Shown piece after piece: positions 11,640 through 22,387 of a stretch of 64,000 nt of DNA. The notes below the pieces were generated by a model. That model saw only the letters and a list, made by a program, of their open reading frames with translations. It had not been told where the DNA came from and did not search any database. The DNA lies in the NCBI GenBank assembly GCA_964017065.1, contig OZ024785.1:12169086-12233085 (forward strand), given 5' to 3'. Source of the DNA: Haliclona indistincta. Lineage: Eukaryota; Porifera; Demospongiae; Haplosclerida; Chalinidae. How positions within the stretch are numbered: position 1 is the stretch's first letter; the number at the start of each line of letters is the position of its first letter. The translations under genes were made by a program, and so were the position numbers.

Positions 11640-11792
11640 ATTTTTCTGCTTGTTATCAAATTTTTACATGAAAGGCGTTAAAAATATTTCATACTATAGT
11701 CTTCAATTTTCACACGTAGCCTTCAGTTCTTCAGTCACCGATCGTGGATCTACTGCAGTTCTTTCTGGTGTTTGGAGTTCTTGTCTACTAGA
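11640..11792 (+). pseudogene. gene C copy 1: promoter and start remnant
   Basis: Sequence after the B stop matches the intergenic promoter and first codons of gene C at 22300-22430 and 40600-40730, including CACACGTA, CTTCAGTT, CAGTCACCGATC and GGATCTACTGCAGTTC. The start codon has become GTG (11744-11746). Homology to C ends near 11790, where it is joined straight to the Ig-like exon of an A gene. The rest of C is gone. Confidence 0.75.
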
Positions 11793-12503
11793 ACTAGAAG
11801 AAAGAACCTACACTTGTACTGTGAATGTCGAAGGTCGTGTTAATATTGCAAGTGGACCTTTTGGTACAGTCCTAATAGGTAATGCAAGCACCACAGCCAC
11901 AGTGACTGGTGAGTGAATTAGTGTTCCTCGTGCACTACTGTACTCCTTCTTCTCTCTTTATTAGTTGCTGACACTCCCATTGCTGTTACTGCCAGCAGAA
12001 CTGGCTGGATCTCCATCCTAGTCTCTTGGACTGCTCCATCACCAAAACCAGATGGCTATGTGCACGAGACAGCATCAGCTGGAATGAGTAGCAGACTGAG
12101 TGGAGGGACCACTAGCAACACTGATCTGACACTGACTGGACTAACACTGGGAGAGACATACATCGTGATTGTTGTTTCTTTTGGAGCAGAGGGAGAGCCA
12201 GTGCTGCCTAGTCCTCCCAGTAACCTGGCAAATGATTCAATTTGTGAGTTTTGATTCTGAAGTTGATCATTTGTTATTCTTGAATTATATGTTATAGCTG
12301 CTGAACTGCCAGAGCTAAGTGATGACCTATCACTCTCTCCCACGACCTCCTCCATCATGGTGTCATGGACTCCTCCAGACTTTCCTCCTGACAGCTACAA
12401 CGTCACTTACGCTTGTCAACTGTTGTGTGATACTGAACCATACATAGTGTCATTTAATGTTATTGATGGAACAGCCAATGCCCACACCATTCTCTATCTT
12501 GAA

Positions 12504-13157
12504 TTAGAGTATAGCTCAATGTTATTGACCAATCAGATTTATTAGATCCGAGGATCTATTTGCTGTAGAGACCATCCGCGAACGGATAGAGTCCATCCGC
12601 GAACAGATAGAGTCCATCCGCGAACAGATAGAGTCCTTCCGCGAACAGATAGACCACAGTTTGCTTAGTGAGAGTGCATTCATAACAAGCCATAAAAATT
12701 GTTATTACAAGAACACGTGATGTGAGGCTTGTACACGTGTGAGCGTGAGTGAGTTCCAGAAACTAACTTTTTGTTGCGTCAGAAAGCCACTAGCAGACGC
12801 TAAAGCAATGGCGGAAGGACGGTAGGAGACGAGACAGAGTGCCAGCAAGGTGTAACAAGACACGGAAAGCCGTTTAGCGACGTACTATACTATAGCTAAA
12901 CTCGCCTGTGTTTTCCCATCGCTGAAGCAAGGCCGTGTTCAGTCTTTACAAAACATTTGCGCAGCGTCGAAAATTCCTTGTTGGATAGCAACGGTTGCTA
13001 TACTCTAAGCCGGTTAGAGACCTCGGCCAACGGGATCTACGCGGTATAGAAACCCTCGCGTCGCCATAGAACCCTCGCGCTACGCGCTCGGGTTCTATAT
13101 GGCTTCCTCGGGTTTCTATACCGCGTAGATCCCTTGGCCTCGGTCTCTAACCTATAC
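12504..13157. mobile_element. composite insertion inside FN3-2 of A copy 2
   Basis: Copy 1 reads straight through this point (…CTTGAACCAGGCAGC…), so the extra 654 bases are an insertion. It opens with TTAGAGTATAGC, whose complement GCTATACTCTAA ends at 13008, giving a TIR element of about 505 bases. It holds four imperfect copies of a 20-base ATAGAGTCCATCCGCGAACA unit near 12570-12650. A second part, 13012-13152, is a large hairpin (separate entry). No transposase is visible. Confidence 0.65.
13012..13152. repeat. 141-bp inverted repeat (hairpin)
   Basis: Two arms of about 68 bases pair almost fully: the left begins GGTTAGAGACCTCGGCC and the right ends GGCCTCGGTCTCTAACC. The interior holds GATCTACGCGGTATAGAAAC and its complement. 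It has the form of a foldback element nested at the edge of the larger insertion. Confidence 0.75.
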
Positions 13158-14434
13158 CCAGGCAGCAACTGCACTGTCAGTGTAGCAGGAGTGTTTGGTA
13201 ACAGCACTGGCAACACTATCAATTCATCGATCGATACTGATTCAGAACGTAAGAGAGATATAAGCTTGACCGTGCTCACATAATAGTACTTATTATATCA
13301 GTTCTCAGTGCTCCAGAAGGTCTTGTAAACACTTCAGTGGAGACTCGATCATTGAGCATAGTGTGGGACCCAGTAGCTTGCTCAGAGCAGGGAGGTCCTA
13401 TTGTTGGTTACAGGGTGCGATATGGTTCTGGTAGAAACATCTTCATTGTAATAATATCTGAAGAGGGAGGCAAAGAGAATGCTGAACAAACTGAACTAAT
13501 TCCGTTTACAAGCTACTTTGTGCAAGTGGCAGCTGTTAATGATGCAGGGATTGGAGAATTCACTGATCGAGGATTTACAGTGACTACACTTCAGGAAAGT
13601 AAGTGACATTAGTGACTATATTAGCCAGTGTGTATAACCAAACCTACTTCTGTACAGTTCCTGGTCCAGTGTCTGATCTATCAGCCACTCCAGAAGTGGT
13701 TCAGCTCACCGTCTCATGGGGCCTTCCTGCAGAGCCCAATGGAGTCATCATTGCATATGAAGTGTATTCCAACAGCAGTGGTGTGTTCAGTTACACTAAC
13801 ACATCAGCCACACAGCTCACACTGAGGGACCTCTCTCCCAACACCATCGTTGCATACAGTGTCAGAGCATACACCATCATAGGACCAGGAAGCAGTGTGA
13901 CAAATCAAGCATCCACAGGAAGTACTTGTAAGTTTTGACAACATTATAGTTATTGCAAAATTGTTATGATTTCTACATATTATTTAAGCTCCTATTGTTA
14001 CTGGAGTGTCAGCAGTTGCTCTGAGCATGACGTCAGTAAGGGTCTCGTGGACTCCAGTCAACCTTACTGTAGTAGAGAGTTACACTGTACACTATACTAC
14101 AGTGGGTGGAGTCAGTGGTACAGCTACCTTCCCAGCTAGTGCCTCCTCTGGAGAGGTGTCAGGACTGCTGGAAAGACAGCAGTACAATTTCAGTGTCACC
14201 ACTACACTTAATGTCAACGGAGAGTTGTTCCAAGGATTACCAGATTTCACACAATCATCTGTAAATGGTGAGTTAAATGCAACCAATAAAATGTAATCAT
14301 TTTATTTTTTAATGTAGTATCAGTATCGGAATCAGCTGAAACGACTCTGACACCTCCTACATGTGAGTACATTATCAGAAATATGATACACAGTTAAGAC
14401 CTAAACGAGAGCTTGACTTCACATTACCACTTAA

Positions 14435-15035
14435 CCCTTTAAGGCCTATAGCGGCTTTAGCCGCCATAATTGACTCCACCTACTCTTGACGTCATAAAAA
14501 ATTGCAAAAAGTGCTCTCGAAAGGTCAAATCAAGTTTATTTGCAAAAGATGACTTTACCTGAAAAAAACCACCTGTTTTTCGGCGCGCCCTCCCCACTAA
14601 AATATATAGAATGGGGGGAATTTTAAAGGGAGGTGTCCCCCCGTTAACCCGGGGTTTGAAGGGGCGGAGCCCCTCGCCACTTTTGGCATTTTTAAGGCTT
14701 CAGGATGCCCAGAAATGCATACTTGGGCATGGAATATGGTCTAAACTATGCTATTTGCTCACCTGGACACCACCAGGTTTTTGTATCAGTCACAAGGGCT
14801 AAACGAAGACCAAAATTGGCTGGAAAATGACGAGGTTGCAGCACTTAAGTGGCTTCAGTTCCGAAGTGGGAGTGGCCAACTCAGAGTTTAGTACATGGTT
14901 GTAAACTTTGACATACCAGGAAACAACAGTGCTAGTTTGGAAGAGCTAACGTACTGCATGTTGTAGAAAATGCAAGACAAACTGTCAGTTTAGAGCAAGT
15001 CGAATTTTCGTCAAAATAATTCAGTCCCTAAAGAG
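14435..15035. mobile_element. non-autonomous piggyBac-type element, 601 bp
   Basis: TTAA lies on both sides (14431-14434 and 15036-15039). The termini are CCCTTTAAGG at the left and the complement of CTCTTTAGGGAC at the right, as expected for piggyBac-type ends at a TTAA target. The intron of A copy 4 at 47430 shows the empty site. A related copy in the opposite orientation is at 59356-59885. No transposase is present. Confidence 0.7.
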
Positions 15036-15605
15036 TTAATGTTATACATTGCACCAAATCATCTAAACAAGCTTTTCTCTCAATTTTTGAGTTTACAAAT
15101 AATTATTCACATGCAGCCAACCCACCACCTGATATACTGGCGCCACTAATAGCTGGGTGGGTTCTATTCGGTGTTGCAGTTGCTGTAGTTGTTGTCGTTG
15201 CTGTATCTGGTATTGGATTCCTTGCGTGGAAAAAAGCGCCTGTGAAAGTGTAAGTATTTGAATCATACAACTTGACTGTATCTTATTCATGTTGTTACAG
15301 ATCACCTACAGCACCAACATCACCGACTAAAATAGCTGTAATATAACTACTCTTTCTGTACTAGATGCTTTTTGACATGCTTTTCTAATTGTGTCTGATC
15401 ATATTAATAACTAAAAGTTATGAATTAACAATAAATGTGATTGAATTGACTAGCAACCAATTGAATTGACAATTGGTTGCCAGATTGAGGGATGTCCAAA
15501 TGCACCCAAAATTTTGCAAATACTTCAAACGGAAGCTCTCATTGCAAACAACCGGTTGTTCAACAACACACAAGAGACCACAAATCAAAGATGCTGTGAC
15601 TATAC

Positions 15606-16338
15606 TCATGTAATGATTCATTGTCCATGCCATTATCCATGATTTTATCATTGTCTATGACAAAATCATATAATACAAATAAACTGCTTATAACTCCATG
15701 GACAGAATTAACAACACACGACAACACAACCTCTTCACACACTTGTAGCTAGATTCAACTATGTTTTTTCTCAACAAATCGCGCCACTACTCTGACTCCG
15801 CATTTCTGCAAACTGTTCAACATACATACACTAGAGCCAGTTAGCTACTGAAACCTATTTACCAAACCCTCACACTTTAACTAGCTCTGGTATCACAATT
15901 GATGAAAGTGACGTAGGCAACAGAAGTTGGCGTGCGAAGTGGGCCAGAAAAATGTTTGCTAATTATAATTATTCATGATCATGCAATTTACAGTACGTTG
16001 TGCCGCGAATTTCCAGTCTTGATCTTGGTTGGTCTTGCAGAGGCGGTTGCGTGGACGATCGCCTTGAAAATATGCAAAATAATGATTATTGCTTTGCGCC
16101 ATGGACCTGTAATAAAAAGCTTGTTCAATTAATGTTATTCACGAAGATTTGCGTGTTACTTAGTAGTGAATATTATTAACTGGGTAATTTCAAGGTGATG
16201 CTCCTGCACCGGTGCACCATTTATTCCTACGCATAGTGAATACCAGGGTGCTCACGAGGCCTGTCCTACTCCTTGAAATCAAACGATATCTAGAGAAAAA
16301 GAGGGAGGAAGAGGAGAGTACATCAGACTCTAAAGCAA
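15606..16338. other. non-coding block shared with 49036-49857
   Basis: This block is absent from units 1 and 3 but present in units 2 and 4, starting with GATTCATTGTCCATGCCAT and ending with TCACGAGGCCTGTC and AAATCAAACGATATC before the GAGT tract. It may be an old insertion in the B relic. No transposase or other gene is seen. The last 90 bases could be read as a short Lys/Glu-rich frame in unit 2, but unit 4 has a stop in it. Confidence 0.45.
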
Positions 16339-16402
16339 GAGTGAGTGAATGAGTGGGTGAGTGAGTGAGTGAGTGAGTGAGTGAGTGAGTGAGTGAGTGA
16401 GA
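16339..16402. repeat. (GAGT)n microsatellite
   Basis: About 15 repeats of GAGT with a few substitutions. The same repeat occurs in unit 3 (35713-35762) and is much longer in unit 4 (49858-50066). Confidence 0.9.
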
Positions 16403-16569
16403 GAGCGAGCGAGCGAATGGATAATGCCCCAGAACAAAACTTGTGATACTTTATAACAGCTATTTCAGTACAGCTATGGCTATTGACTTGAAGATACCTT
16501 CCAAGCTGATGAAGGAGGGTTAAAGGCCAGTAATGTATTAAGAGAAGTCAGAGCATGCATCAGCATCAA

Positions 16570-16700
16570 TGAGATAATGGATAATGGATCGATCGACCTG
16601 CTGTACAGTAACAGATGGTGGGATAATGGATCGACCAACAGTACAGTAACAGATGGCAGGATAATGGATCGACCAACAGTACAGTAACAGATGGAACAGA
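16570..16700. repeat. 38-bp minisatellite, about 3 copies
   Basis: This is the same 38-base unit as at 7151 (GGATAATGGATCGACC plus CAGTACAGTAACAGATGG), here in about three copies. Confidence 0.85.
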
Positions 16701-16935
16701 TGGATTCTACTACTGTAAAAATATGATCATGTCATAATGTTTCTGCCACTCCATACAAGTTTGTAGGACCAGGTAACAGTTGGTTTACCTATGTCAATGA
16801 CACTCAATGTATAACAGGTACCATCAATTGTTCTGTTGACTACAGCGAACTAGTAGTACCAGATCGTCCAATAGAGAACATACCAGCTGGTCTTAGCACA
16901 TGCCTCTTGCTATCTTGTTAGTTGCAGTTTGTGTA

Positions 16936-17076
16936 CAGGGGATTGCAAGTTGCTTGACCAAAAATTTGCTGCTAGTTCATGCACACACTACGCTTTCTGT
17001 ACCATTAGTATACAAAAACACGTTATGCACACGCGCTAGCAGAAAATTGTTTTGTCAAGCAACCTGCAATCCCCTG
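16936..17076. mobile_element. 141-bp palindromic MITE (copy 2)
   Basis: Same length and ends (CAGGGGATTGCAAGTTGC and its complement) as the copy at 7379-7519, with scattered substitutions. It lies at the equivalent place before the B gene. Confidence 0.8.
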
Positions 17077-17289
17077 TAGTTTTGAGCAAGTTAAACAAGT
17101 TACGCCTGCAAGTGCTTTAGATGTAAAGTACTTTGAAATACTTTCATGTACATTCAGAATTTTAAGTAAAAGTACAAATAGTAATGAAAAAGTACTTAAG
17201 TACAAGTATATTCCATTACTGAAAAGAGTACTTAAGTACAAGTACCAAAGTACTTAACTCCAACCCTGGTAGTGCATAATACTAACTAC

Positions 17290-17377
17290 TTTTTGTTTTC
17301 AGTGAAGCTTCACCTTCAAGAGCCCTTCTTTTCTATATCATTCAATCTTCAGTTAATGGTTCACACTCTGGACCACC
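17290..17377 (+). promoter_or_regulatory. conserved core promoter of gene B copy 2
   Basis: Matches the block before B copy 1: CACCTTCAAGAGCCCTTCTT, then TTCTATATCATTCAATC in place of the TATATATC box, the initiator-like TCAGTTAATGG, and CCACCATGG around the start codon. The TATA-like box is weakened by substitutions compared with copies 1 and 4. Confidence 0.45.
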
Positions 17378-18235
17378 ATGGCAGCACCACTTGTGTTGCT
17401 GTTCTTGCTGGTTGGACCTCTAACTATGATCACAGCTAATGATATCTACTATGTCACAGCTAACAATTCTGATAAATCTTGTCCTCCTCACCAAGAGTGC
17501 CACATCCTCTCCTACTATGTCTCCCAGCCTGACTCTTACTTCACCAGTAACACTATCATCATATTTTTAGAAGGAGAACACAGCTTTAACACCAGACAAA
17601 TCTATATTTCTAAAGTACACAACCTGACTCTGAAGGGACAAGGTCAGTGGCCGATAACAGCAGCTGAAGAGACTGTGATGCAGTCTACTGTCATTATTAG
17701 CTGTGGCACAGAAGGAGGAGGTTTCCATTTTGATAGATCTCATAACATCACTGTTAAAGGTCTTACTGTTGTTAACTGCAAACAGAGATTTTGGTATGCA
17801 GTGTTTACCTTTTGGATAGTCAAAAGTCTTAATTTTAGAATGAATTCAGTCCAAAACATGTCGGGATATGGTATATTCACTCATAATTGTCAAGATACTA
17901 TTATTACGAACTGTTCCTTCTATCGTTCAGTACAAAGTGGAGTAGGAATTAGATACATAGATTGTAACAGTGACAATAATCCAACTCTGGAGCTGTCTTA
18001 TTCCAACATGACCAAGTGTAACAACAATTACATTGGGGGAGGTGGTATATTTTTACAAACAAAGGCACATATCGATTCTCTAAGACTGCTGTTTAGACAT
18101 TTGGTATTAACACAAAACAAAGGATACTGTGGTGGAGGCTTGTATGCTGATTTGAATGGTGCTGGCAAAGTGACACTCATCATCAGCAATTCTGTTTTCT
18201 CTCGTGGATCTGCAAAATATGCTGCTGGTGGAATT

Positions 18236-18520
18236 GAATGGCTCAGTGCAAAAAGGGGATAAGTACCAATTTTATTATTTTGAGAAAAAAGGGGTTAAAG
18301 TTCAAGTATTTTTGATTGCTATATTTAGCTATTGTTATAAATACACAGATTCTAAATAACGCCCAGTTATGCTATTAAATAGCTTTGCAGTAGAGCAGTG
18401 AAGCAACAGAATCCTATGACACTTTGCACAAAGAAAGACGAAGGATAAGGCTACAAATCTGTAGTAAAATATCAAATTTGAAAAAATTGTCACTTATCCC
18501 CTTTTTGCATTGAGCCATTC
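18236..18520. mobile_element. 285-bp MITE with 28-bp TIRs, AATT duplication
   Basis: The left end GAATGGCTCAGTGCAAAAAG continues to GGGGATAAGT and is mirrored at the right end (ACTTATCCCC … TGAGCCATTC) with one mismatch. AATT flanks both sides (18232-18235, 18521-18524). The other three B genes show the uninterrupted site, so the boundaries are exact. No open frame. Confidence 0.88.
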
Positions 18521-18770
18521 AATTTACTTTGAGGATATAACTATCGATTCTAATATTACAATTGAAAACACAACATTAATGGAAAACATAGGGCCTGATA
18601 GCAGTGAAATGTTTCTAAGCACCGGTATATCTTCTCATAAGCAGGTTTCACTAACTTATCTTACCTCAACCATTATACACACTGAGACTTCTTCGAACTA
18701 TGGTGTTCAGGTCAGTGGTTGCTGTGCTATTGTAACACTCATCGACACTAACATGACATTTGCTAACCTA

Positions 18771-19611
18771 ATTATGCCTCGGTGGGCGGAGCCATTATGC
18801 CTCGGTGGGCGGAGCCACGGGGCATACAGTAGTCGTGTTGTGTATCTGTCTGTCTGTCTGTCTGTCTGTCGGCAGGATTTCTCGTCGCTCGCTGAAAGCT
18901 AAGCGCTGAAACGTGCAACACAAGCTAAAGTCGATATTTGCTTGAAAATGAATTGTAAGGATTTTGGTTCTAAGGCTCTGTTCGTGAGTTATAGCGTAAT
19001 TGCTTACCTCGCGATCGCCGGCTGGCGATTTAGTTGCTGATGTAAAGACAACATTGTCTATTGCTGGCTGCCTTGCAGCTAGTTTGTTCTCCTTTACTTC
19101 AGAACAGCACGGCAGACTTGTATATGAAGCTGCGTTCTAGAGTTATGGCGTAGCTTTGCTTACCTAGCGATCGATGCCGATGGCTGTTGCTGGCGATCTA
19201 GAGTTCTCCGTAGACAAAACTATCCACAGTTGACTGCCTAGAAGCTGATAGGTTACTAAAGAAATTGTGTAAGCAAGCTATGGACGCTAACTCGCTCGTT
19301 GTACGTGCTGTGCCCCGAGCGCTGTGCCCTGAACAATATAGACACGCCCAGTTGAATTAGTGGTCAGCACTGATTGGCTTCTAATTGCATAACTATTATA
19401 CTGCATTGTGATTGCTCTACAGAAAGGTACAACTGCTGCAGTTTAACTTTAGTGTGTATGTTTGTAACAGCAACTGCTAAATAATAAGCTCAAGATCATG
19501 TTCAACTAGCAACAGCAGACTTTCAGTACTGCTTGTGTATTTCAGTTCAGCGTATTTAGTCAGACAGACATGTATGCATAACATTCCACCGAGGCATAAG
19601 CACCTTCGGTG
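18771..19611. mobile_element. 841-bp insertion element with CCTA duplication
   Basis: The flanks are CCTA (18767-18770 and 19612-19615); intact B genes read straight across. The left end has ATTATGCCTCGGTGGGCGGA and an almost direct second copy. The right end has CCACCGAGGCATAAGCACC, partly complementary to it. A (TCTG)n tract lies at 18846-18870. A relative in the opposite orientation is inserted at 47785-48818. No transposase is visible, so it is non-autonomous. Confidence 0.8.
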
Positions 19612-22225
19612 CCTAGTTTTGGCAGGCTTTTTGAGGAGAGGAATTTCAGCTTTTATACCTAGCAAGTTTAAAATGATTCGTTGCCAGATTGAGGGATGTC
19701 AAAATGCACCTAAAATTCTGCATTTACTTAAAACGGAAACTCTCATTGCAAACAGCAGGTTCTTCAACAACACGTATACAGGAGCACAAGATAAATCGGT
19801 CATCAATTTTGAAAAATGTAAAGATATCACAATATCAAATTCATCTATCTCAGATAACAATATGACAGGGATCACTCTTATTGAATCCAACATAAGGTTC
19901 AGTGGACTTAATGTGATACAAAAGAACAGAAACACAGAGGGAGCTGGTATATATCTTCAAAGTGCCCTGAGTCATATCATAGTAGACGGAAAGTTAATGC
20001 TTTACAACAACACTGCTGATAAACAAGGTGGAGCAATTCTTGTAATGAAAGCAACAGTAAATGATTTGACATCTCAATGTACTTTGAATTTTGTTGAAAA
20101 GTCTAGCTTGGTGATCTTCTCTGGAAATAGGGCTGGACAAGGAGGAAGCGATATCTATGGTGCCATAATGAACACTTGCTACAGGTATGATAAAGTCTTT
20201 ATTCCACATGTAGGGCAACCCAATGAAACGTCTTGGTACTTCAATACGCCACTAAAAGAACACTTTAGCTTCAGTAACACTGACAAACTCTCCTCCATGT
20301 CCTCTGACCCCGTCATGATCTGTTTCTGCAATACTAGTAGCAATTTACTAAACTGTTCTGATAGGACCCAGCATATACAAGCATATCCAGGAGTAGAGTT
20401 TAACACATCAATAGCAACAGTAGGATACTATGGCGGTACAAGTCCTGGTGTGGTGCAGGTCAATGCTCAGCATGCAACACTAGTTCGAACCTATGGCCAA
20501 ACTGAGACCACTAACTGTTTTCAGCTTCACATTCTTCTGCAAAAGAATGCAACCACTGAAGTAGCATTGGTAGATATAAAATTAAAAGATGTAATTAATG
20601 AAATGCATCTGTCTATTACAGTGGATATGAAATGTCCTATCGGCTTTGTTCTCTCAACCGGAGCTTGTCATTGTGACAAACTCTTACATAATAATGATGT
20701 CATATGTACAATTTCTGCTACTCCATACAAGTTTGTAGGACCAGGTAACAGTTGGTTTACCTATGTCAATGACACTCAATGTATAACAGGTACCATCAAT
20801 TGTCCTTTTGACTACTGCAATCGATTCAATGTCTCGTTTGACATCGTGGCACCAGATCGTCAGTGTGTTGCCAATAGAGAAGGTACTCTTTGTGGACGTT
20901 GCCAGTCACACCTTAGCATAATGCTAGGATCCAACCGCTGTGGTGCTTGCTCTAACTGGTATCTATTCTTATTGCCAGTATTTATCCTCGCTGGCATAGT
21001 GTTGGTGAGTGTGTTGTTGCACCTTAACTTTAGTGTCTCTGTTGGAACTATCAATGGACTACTATTCTATGCTAATATAGTGAAGCTCAATGAAGCATTT
21101 TTCTTCCCAAATGGTAGTGTTCCCATTGTGAGTCAATTCATTTCTTGGCTGAACCTTGACCTGGGTATCGAAGTGTGCTTGTTTGATGGGCTGGATGGCT
21201 ACTGGAACACATGGTTACAATTTGCTTTTCCAGCTTACCTGTTCCTGCTCATGGGTGGTATTGTCATCGGCTGTCATTATTCTGTGTGGCTTTGCAGATT
21301 ATGTGGCTCTCATACTGTCCCAGCACTAGCTACACTTTTTCTAATGTCTTACACTAAAATTCTACTCACAGTCACTAATGCTCTTTCCATGACTCGGTTG
21401 CCATGCAATGACAGTATACTGACAGTGTGGAGTGTAGATGGTAACATTGAGTATGGCAGTAGTAAGCACCTCATTCTGGTAGTCTTCTCTTGTGGTGTCC
21501 TGATTATTGGACTTGCTTATCCTGTTTTAGTGTTGTGTGCTCCTCTGCTGGAGAGATACAGTAACAAGTGTATCCCAAACAAGTTGAATCTTGTGGCAAA
21601 ATTCAAGCCACTGTTAGATGCTTATGGAGGACCTTACAAAGACAAGTATCGATTCTGGACAGGAATGACGCTGATGGTGCGACTGATTCTCACTGTGACA
21701 TGTTCCTTTACTGTAGGTAGACTGGTTATCATCAATGCTTTCATCATCACTACTGTTGTTGTGGGCATTCTTACACTTTGGACTTTCCCAGCAAAAGGTG
21801 TTTATAAGAAATTTTATAAGAGTTTGCTTGAAGCCTTCTATCTTATCAACATATTTGTATTGAGCACTGTGAGTTTGGCTATTGCTTCTCTTGGATCAAG
21901 GAATTATCAAATAGCTACTATCATCTCTGTTAGTTTATCATTGTTGGCTTGTTTAGCAACTATGGCAATGCATCTCTGGTATAACTTCTTTGTTAAAAAG
22001 ATAAAGAATTGGATAGCGAAAACAAGGTCTTCAAATGATATATCAGGATCTATTAGGTCTCAAAGAACAGTCGAAAATGACAGTCGTCCACCAGTATCTC
22101 CTCCATCAGTTGTATATGGCTCATTCAGAGGACAGCATCGGTTTTTACTGAAGTTACCTAATCAAGACAGTCATCAAGACTCTCTATCTGATTTAGCAAG
22201 GGAACCACTACTATTCGATGATTGA

Positions 22226-22387
22226 GTTCAATACACTGTGTGCATTGCATGTAGTTAGTTCTGTACAATTTTAATGCTTGTTCTGCTTGTTGTCAAATTT
22301 TTACATGAAAGGCGTTATAAATATTTCATACTAAGCCTAGTCCGCTTCAATTTTCACACGTAACCTTCAGTTCCTCAGTCACCGATC
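22226..22387 (+). promoter_or_regulatory. short B-to-C intergenic region with conserved C promoter
   Basis: Only 162 bases separate the B stop from the C start. The last 80 bases (TTCAATTTTCACACGTAACC, TTCAGTTCCTCAGTCACCGATC) are nearly the same before C copy 3 and in the C copy 1 stub, which suggests a shared core promoter. The B 3' UTR and the C promoter must overlap or abut here. Confidence 0.5.

Larger units (their letters stand above)
11790..15346 (+). pseudogene. gene A copy 2: 5'-truncated, interrupted FN3 receptor
   Basis: Exons homologous to A copy 1 lie at about 11793-11908 (3' half of the Ig-like exon), 11965-12243 (FN3-1, with a deletion after GYxV), 12298-12503 plus 13158-13248 (FN3-2, split by a 654-bp insertion), 13302-13598, 13658-13927 and 13989-14267 (FN3-3 to FN3-5, open), 14318-14362 (stalk), 15117-15249 (TM) and 15301-15346 (tail). 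Splice sites of the later exons are intact. The signal peptide and N-terminal domain are missing and FN3-2 is broken, so no normal receptor can be made. A piggyBac-type element also sits in the intron between the stalk and TM exons. Confidence 0.8.
15471..16925 (+). pseudogene. split relic of a gene B copy (unit 2)
   Basis: The left piece (15471-15605) matches the QIEGCQNAPKIL to FFNNT part of B. The right piece (16735-16925) matches the SATPYKFVGPGNSWFTYVND to VAPDR part, with stops and losses. Between them lie about 700 bases shared with unit 4, a GAGT microsatellite and the 38-bp minisatellite. It is a decayed B gene whose middle has been replaced. Confidence 0.7.
17378..22225 (+). pseudogene. 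gene B copy 2, disrupted by two young insertions
   Basis: Coding pieces are 17378-18235, 18525-18770 and 19616-22225. Without the two insertions and one copy of each target duplication they sum to 3714 bases, giving 1237 residues in one frame with no other stop or frameshift. The first insertion brings a stop 27 bases in (at 18260-18262), so as it stands only the first half of the beta-helix can be translated. The membrane domain and tail (19616-22225) are as well kept as in the intact copies, so inactivation is recent. Domain order is as in B copy 1. Removal of an insertion by splicing cannot be fully excluded. Confidence 0.8.
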
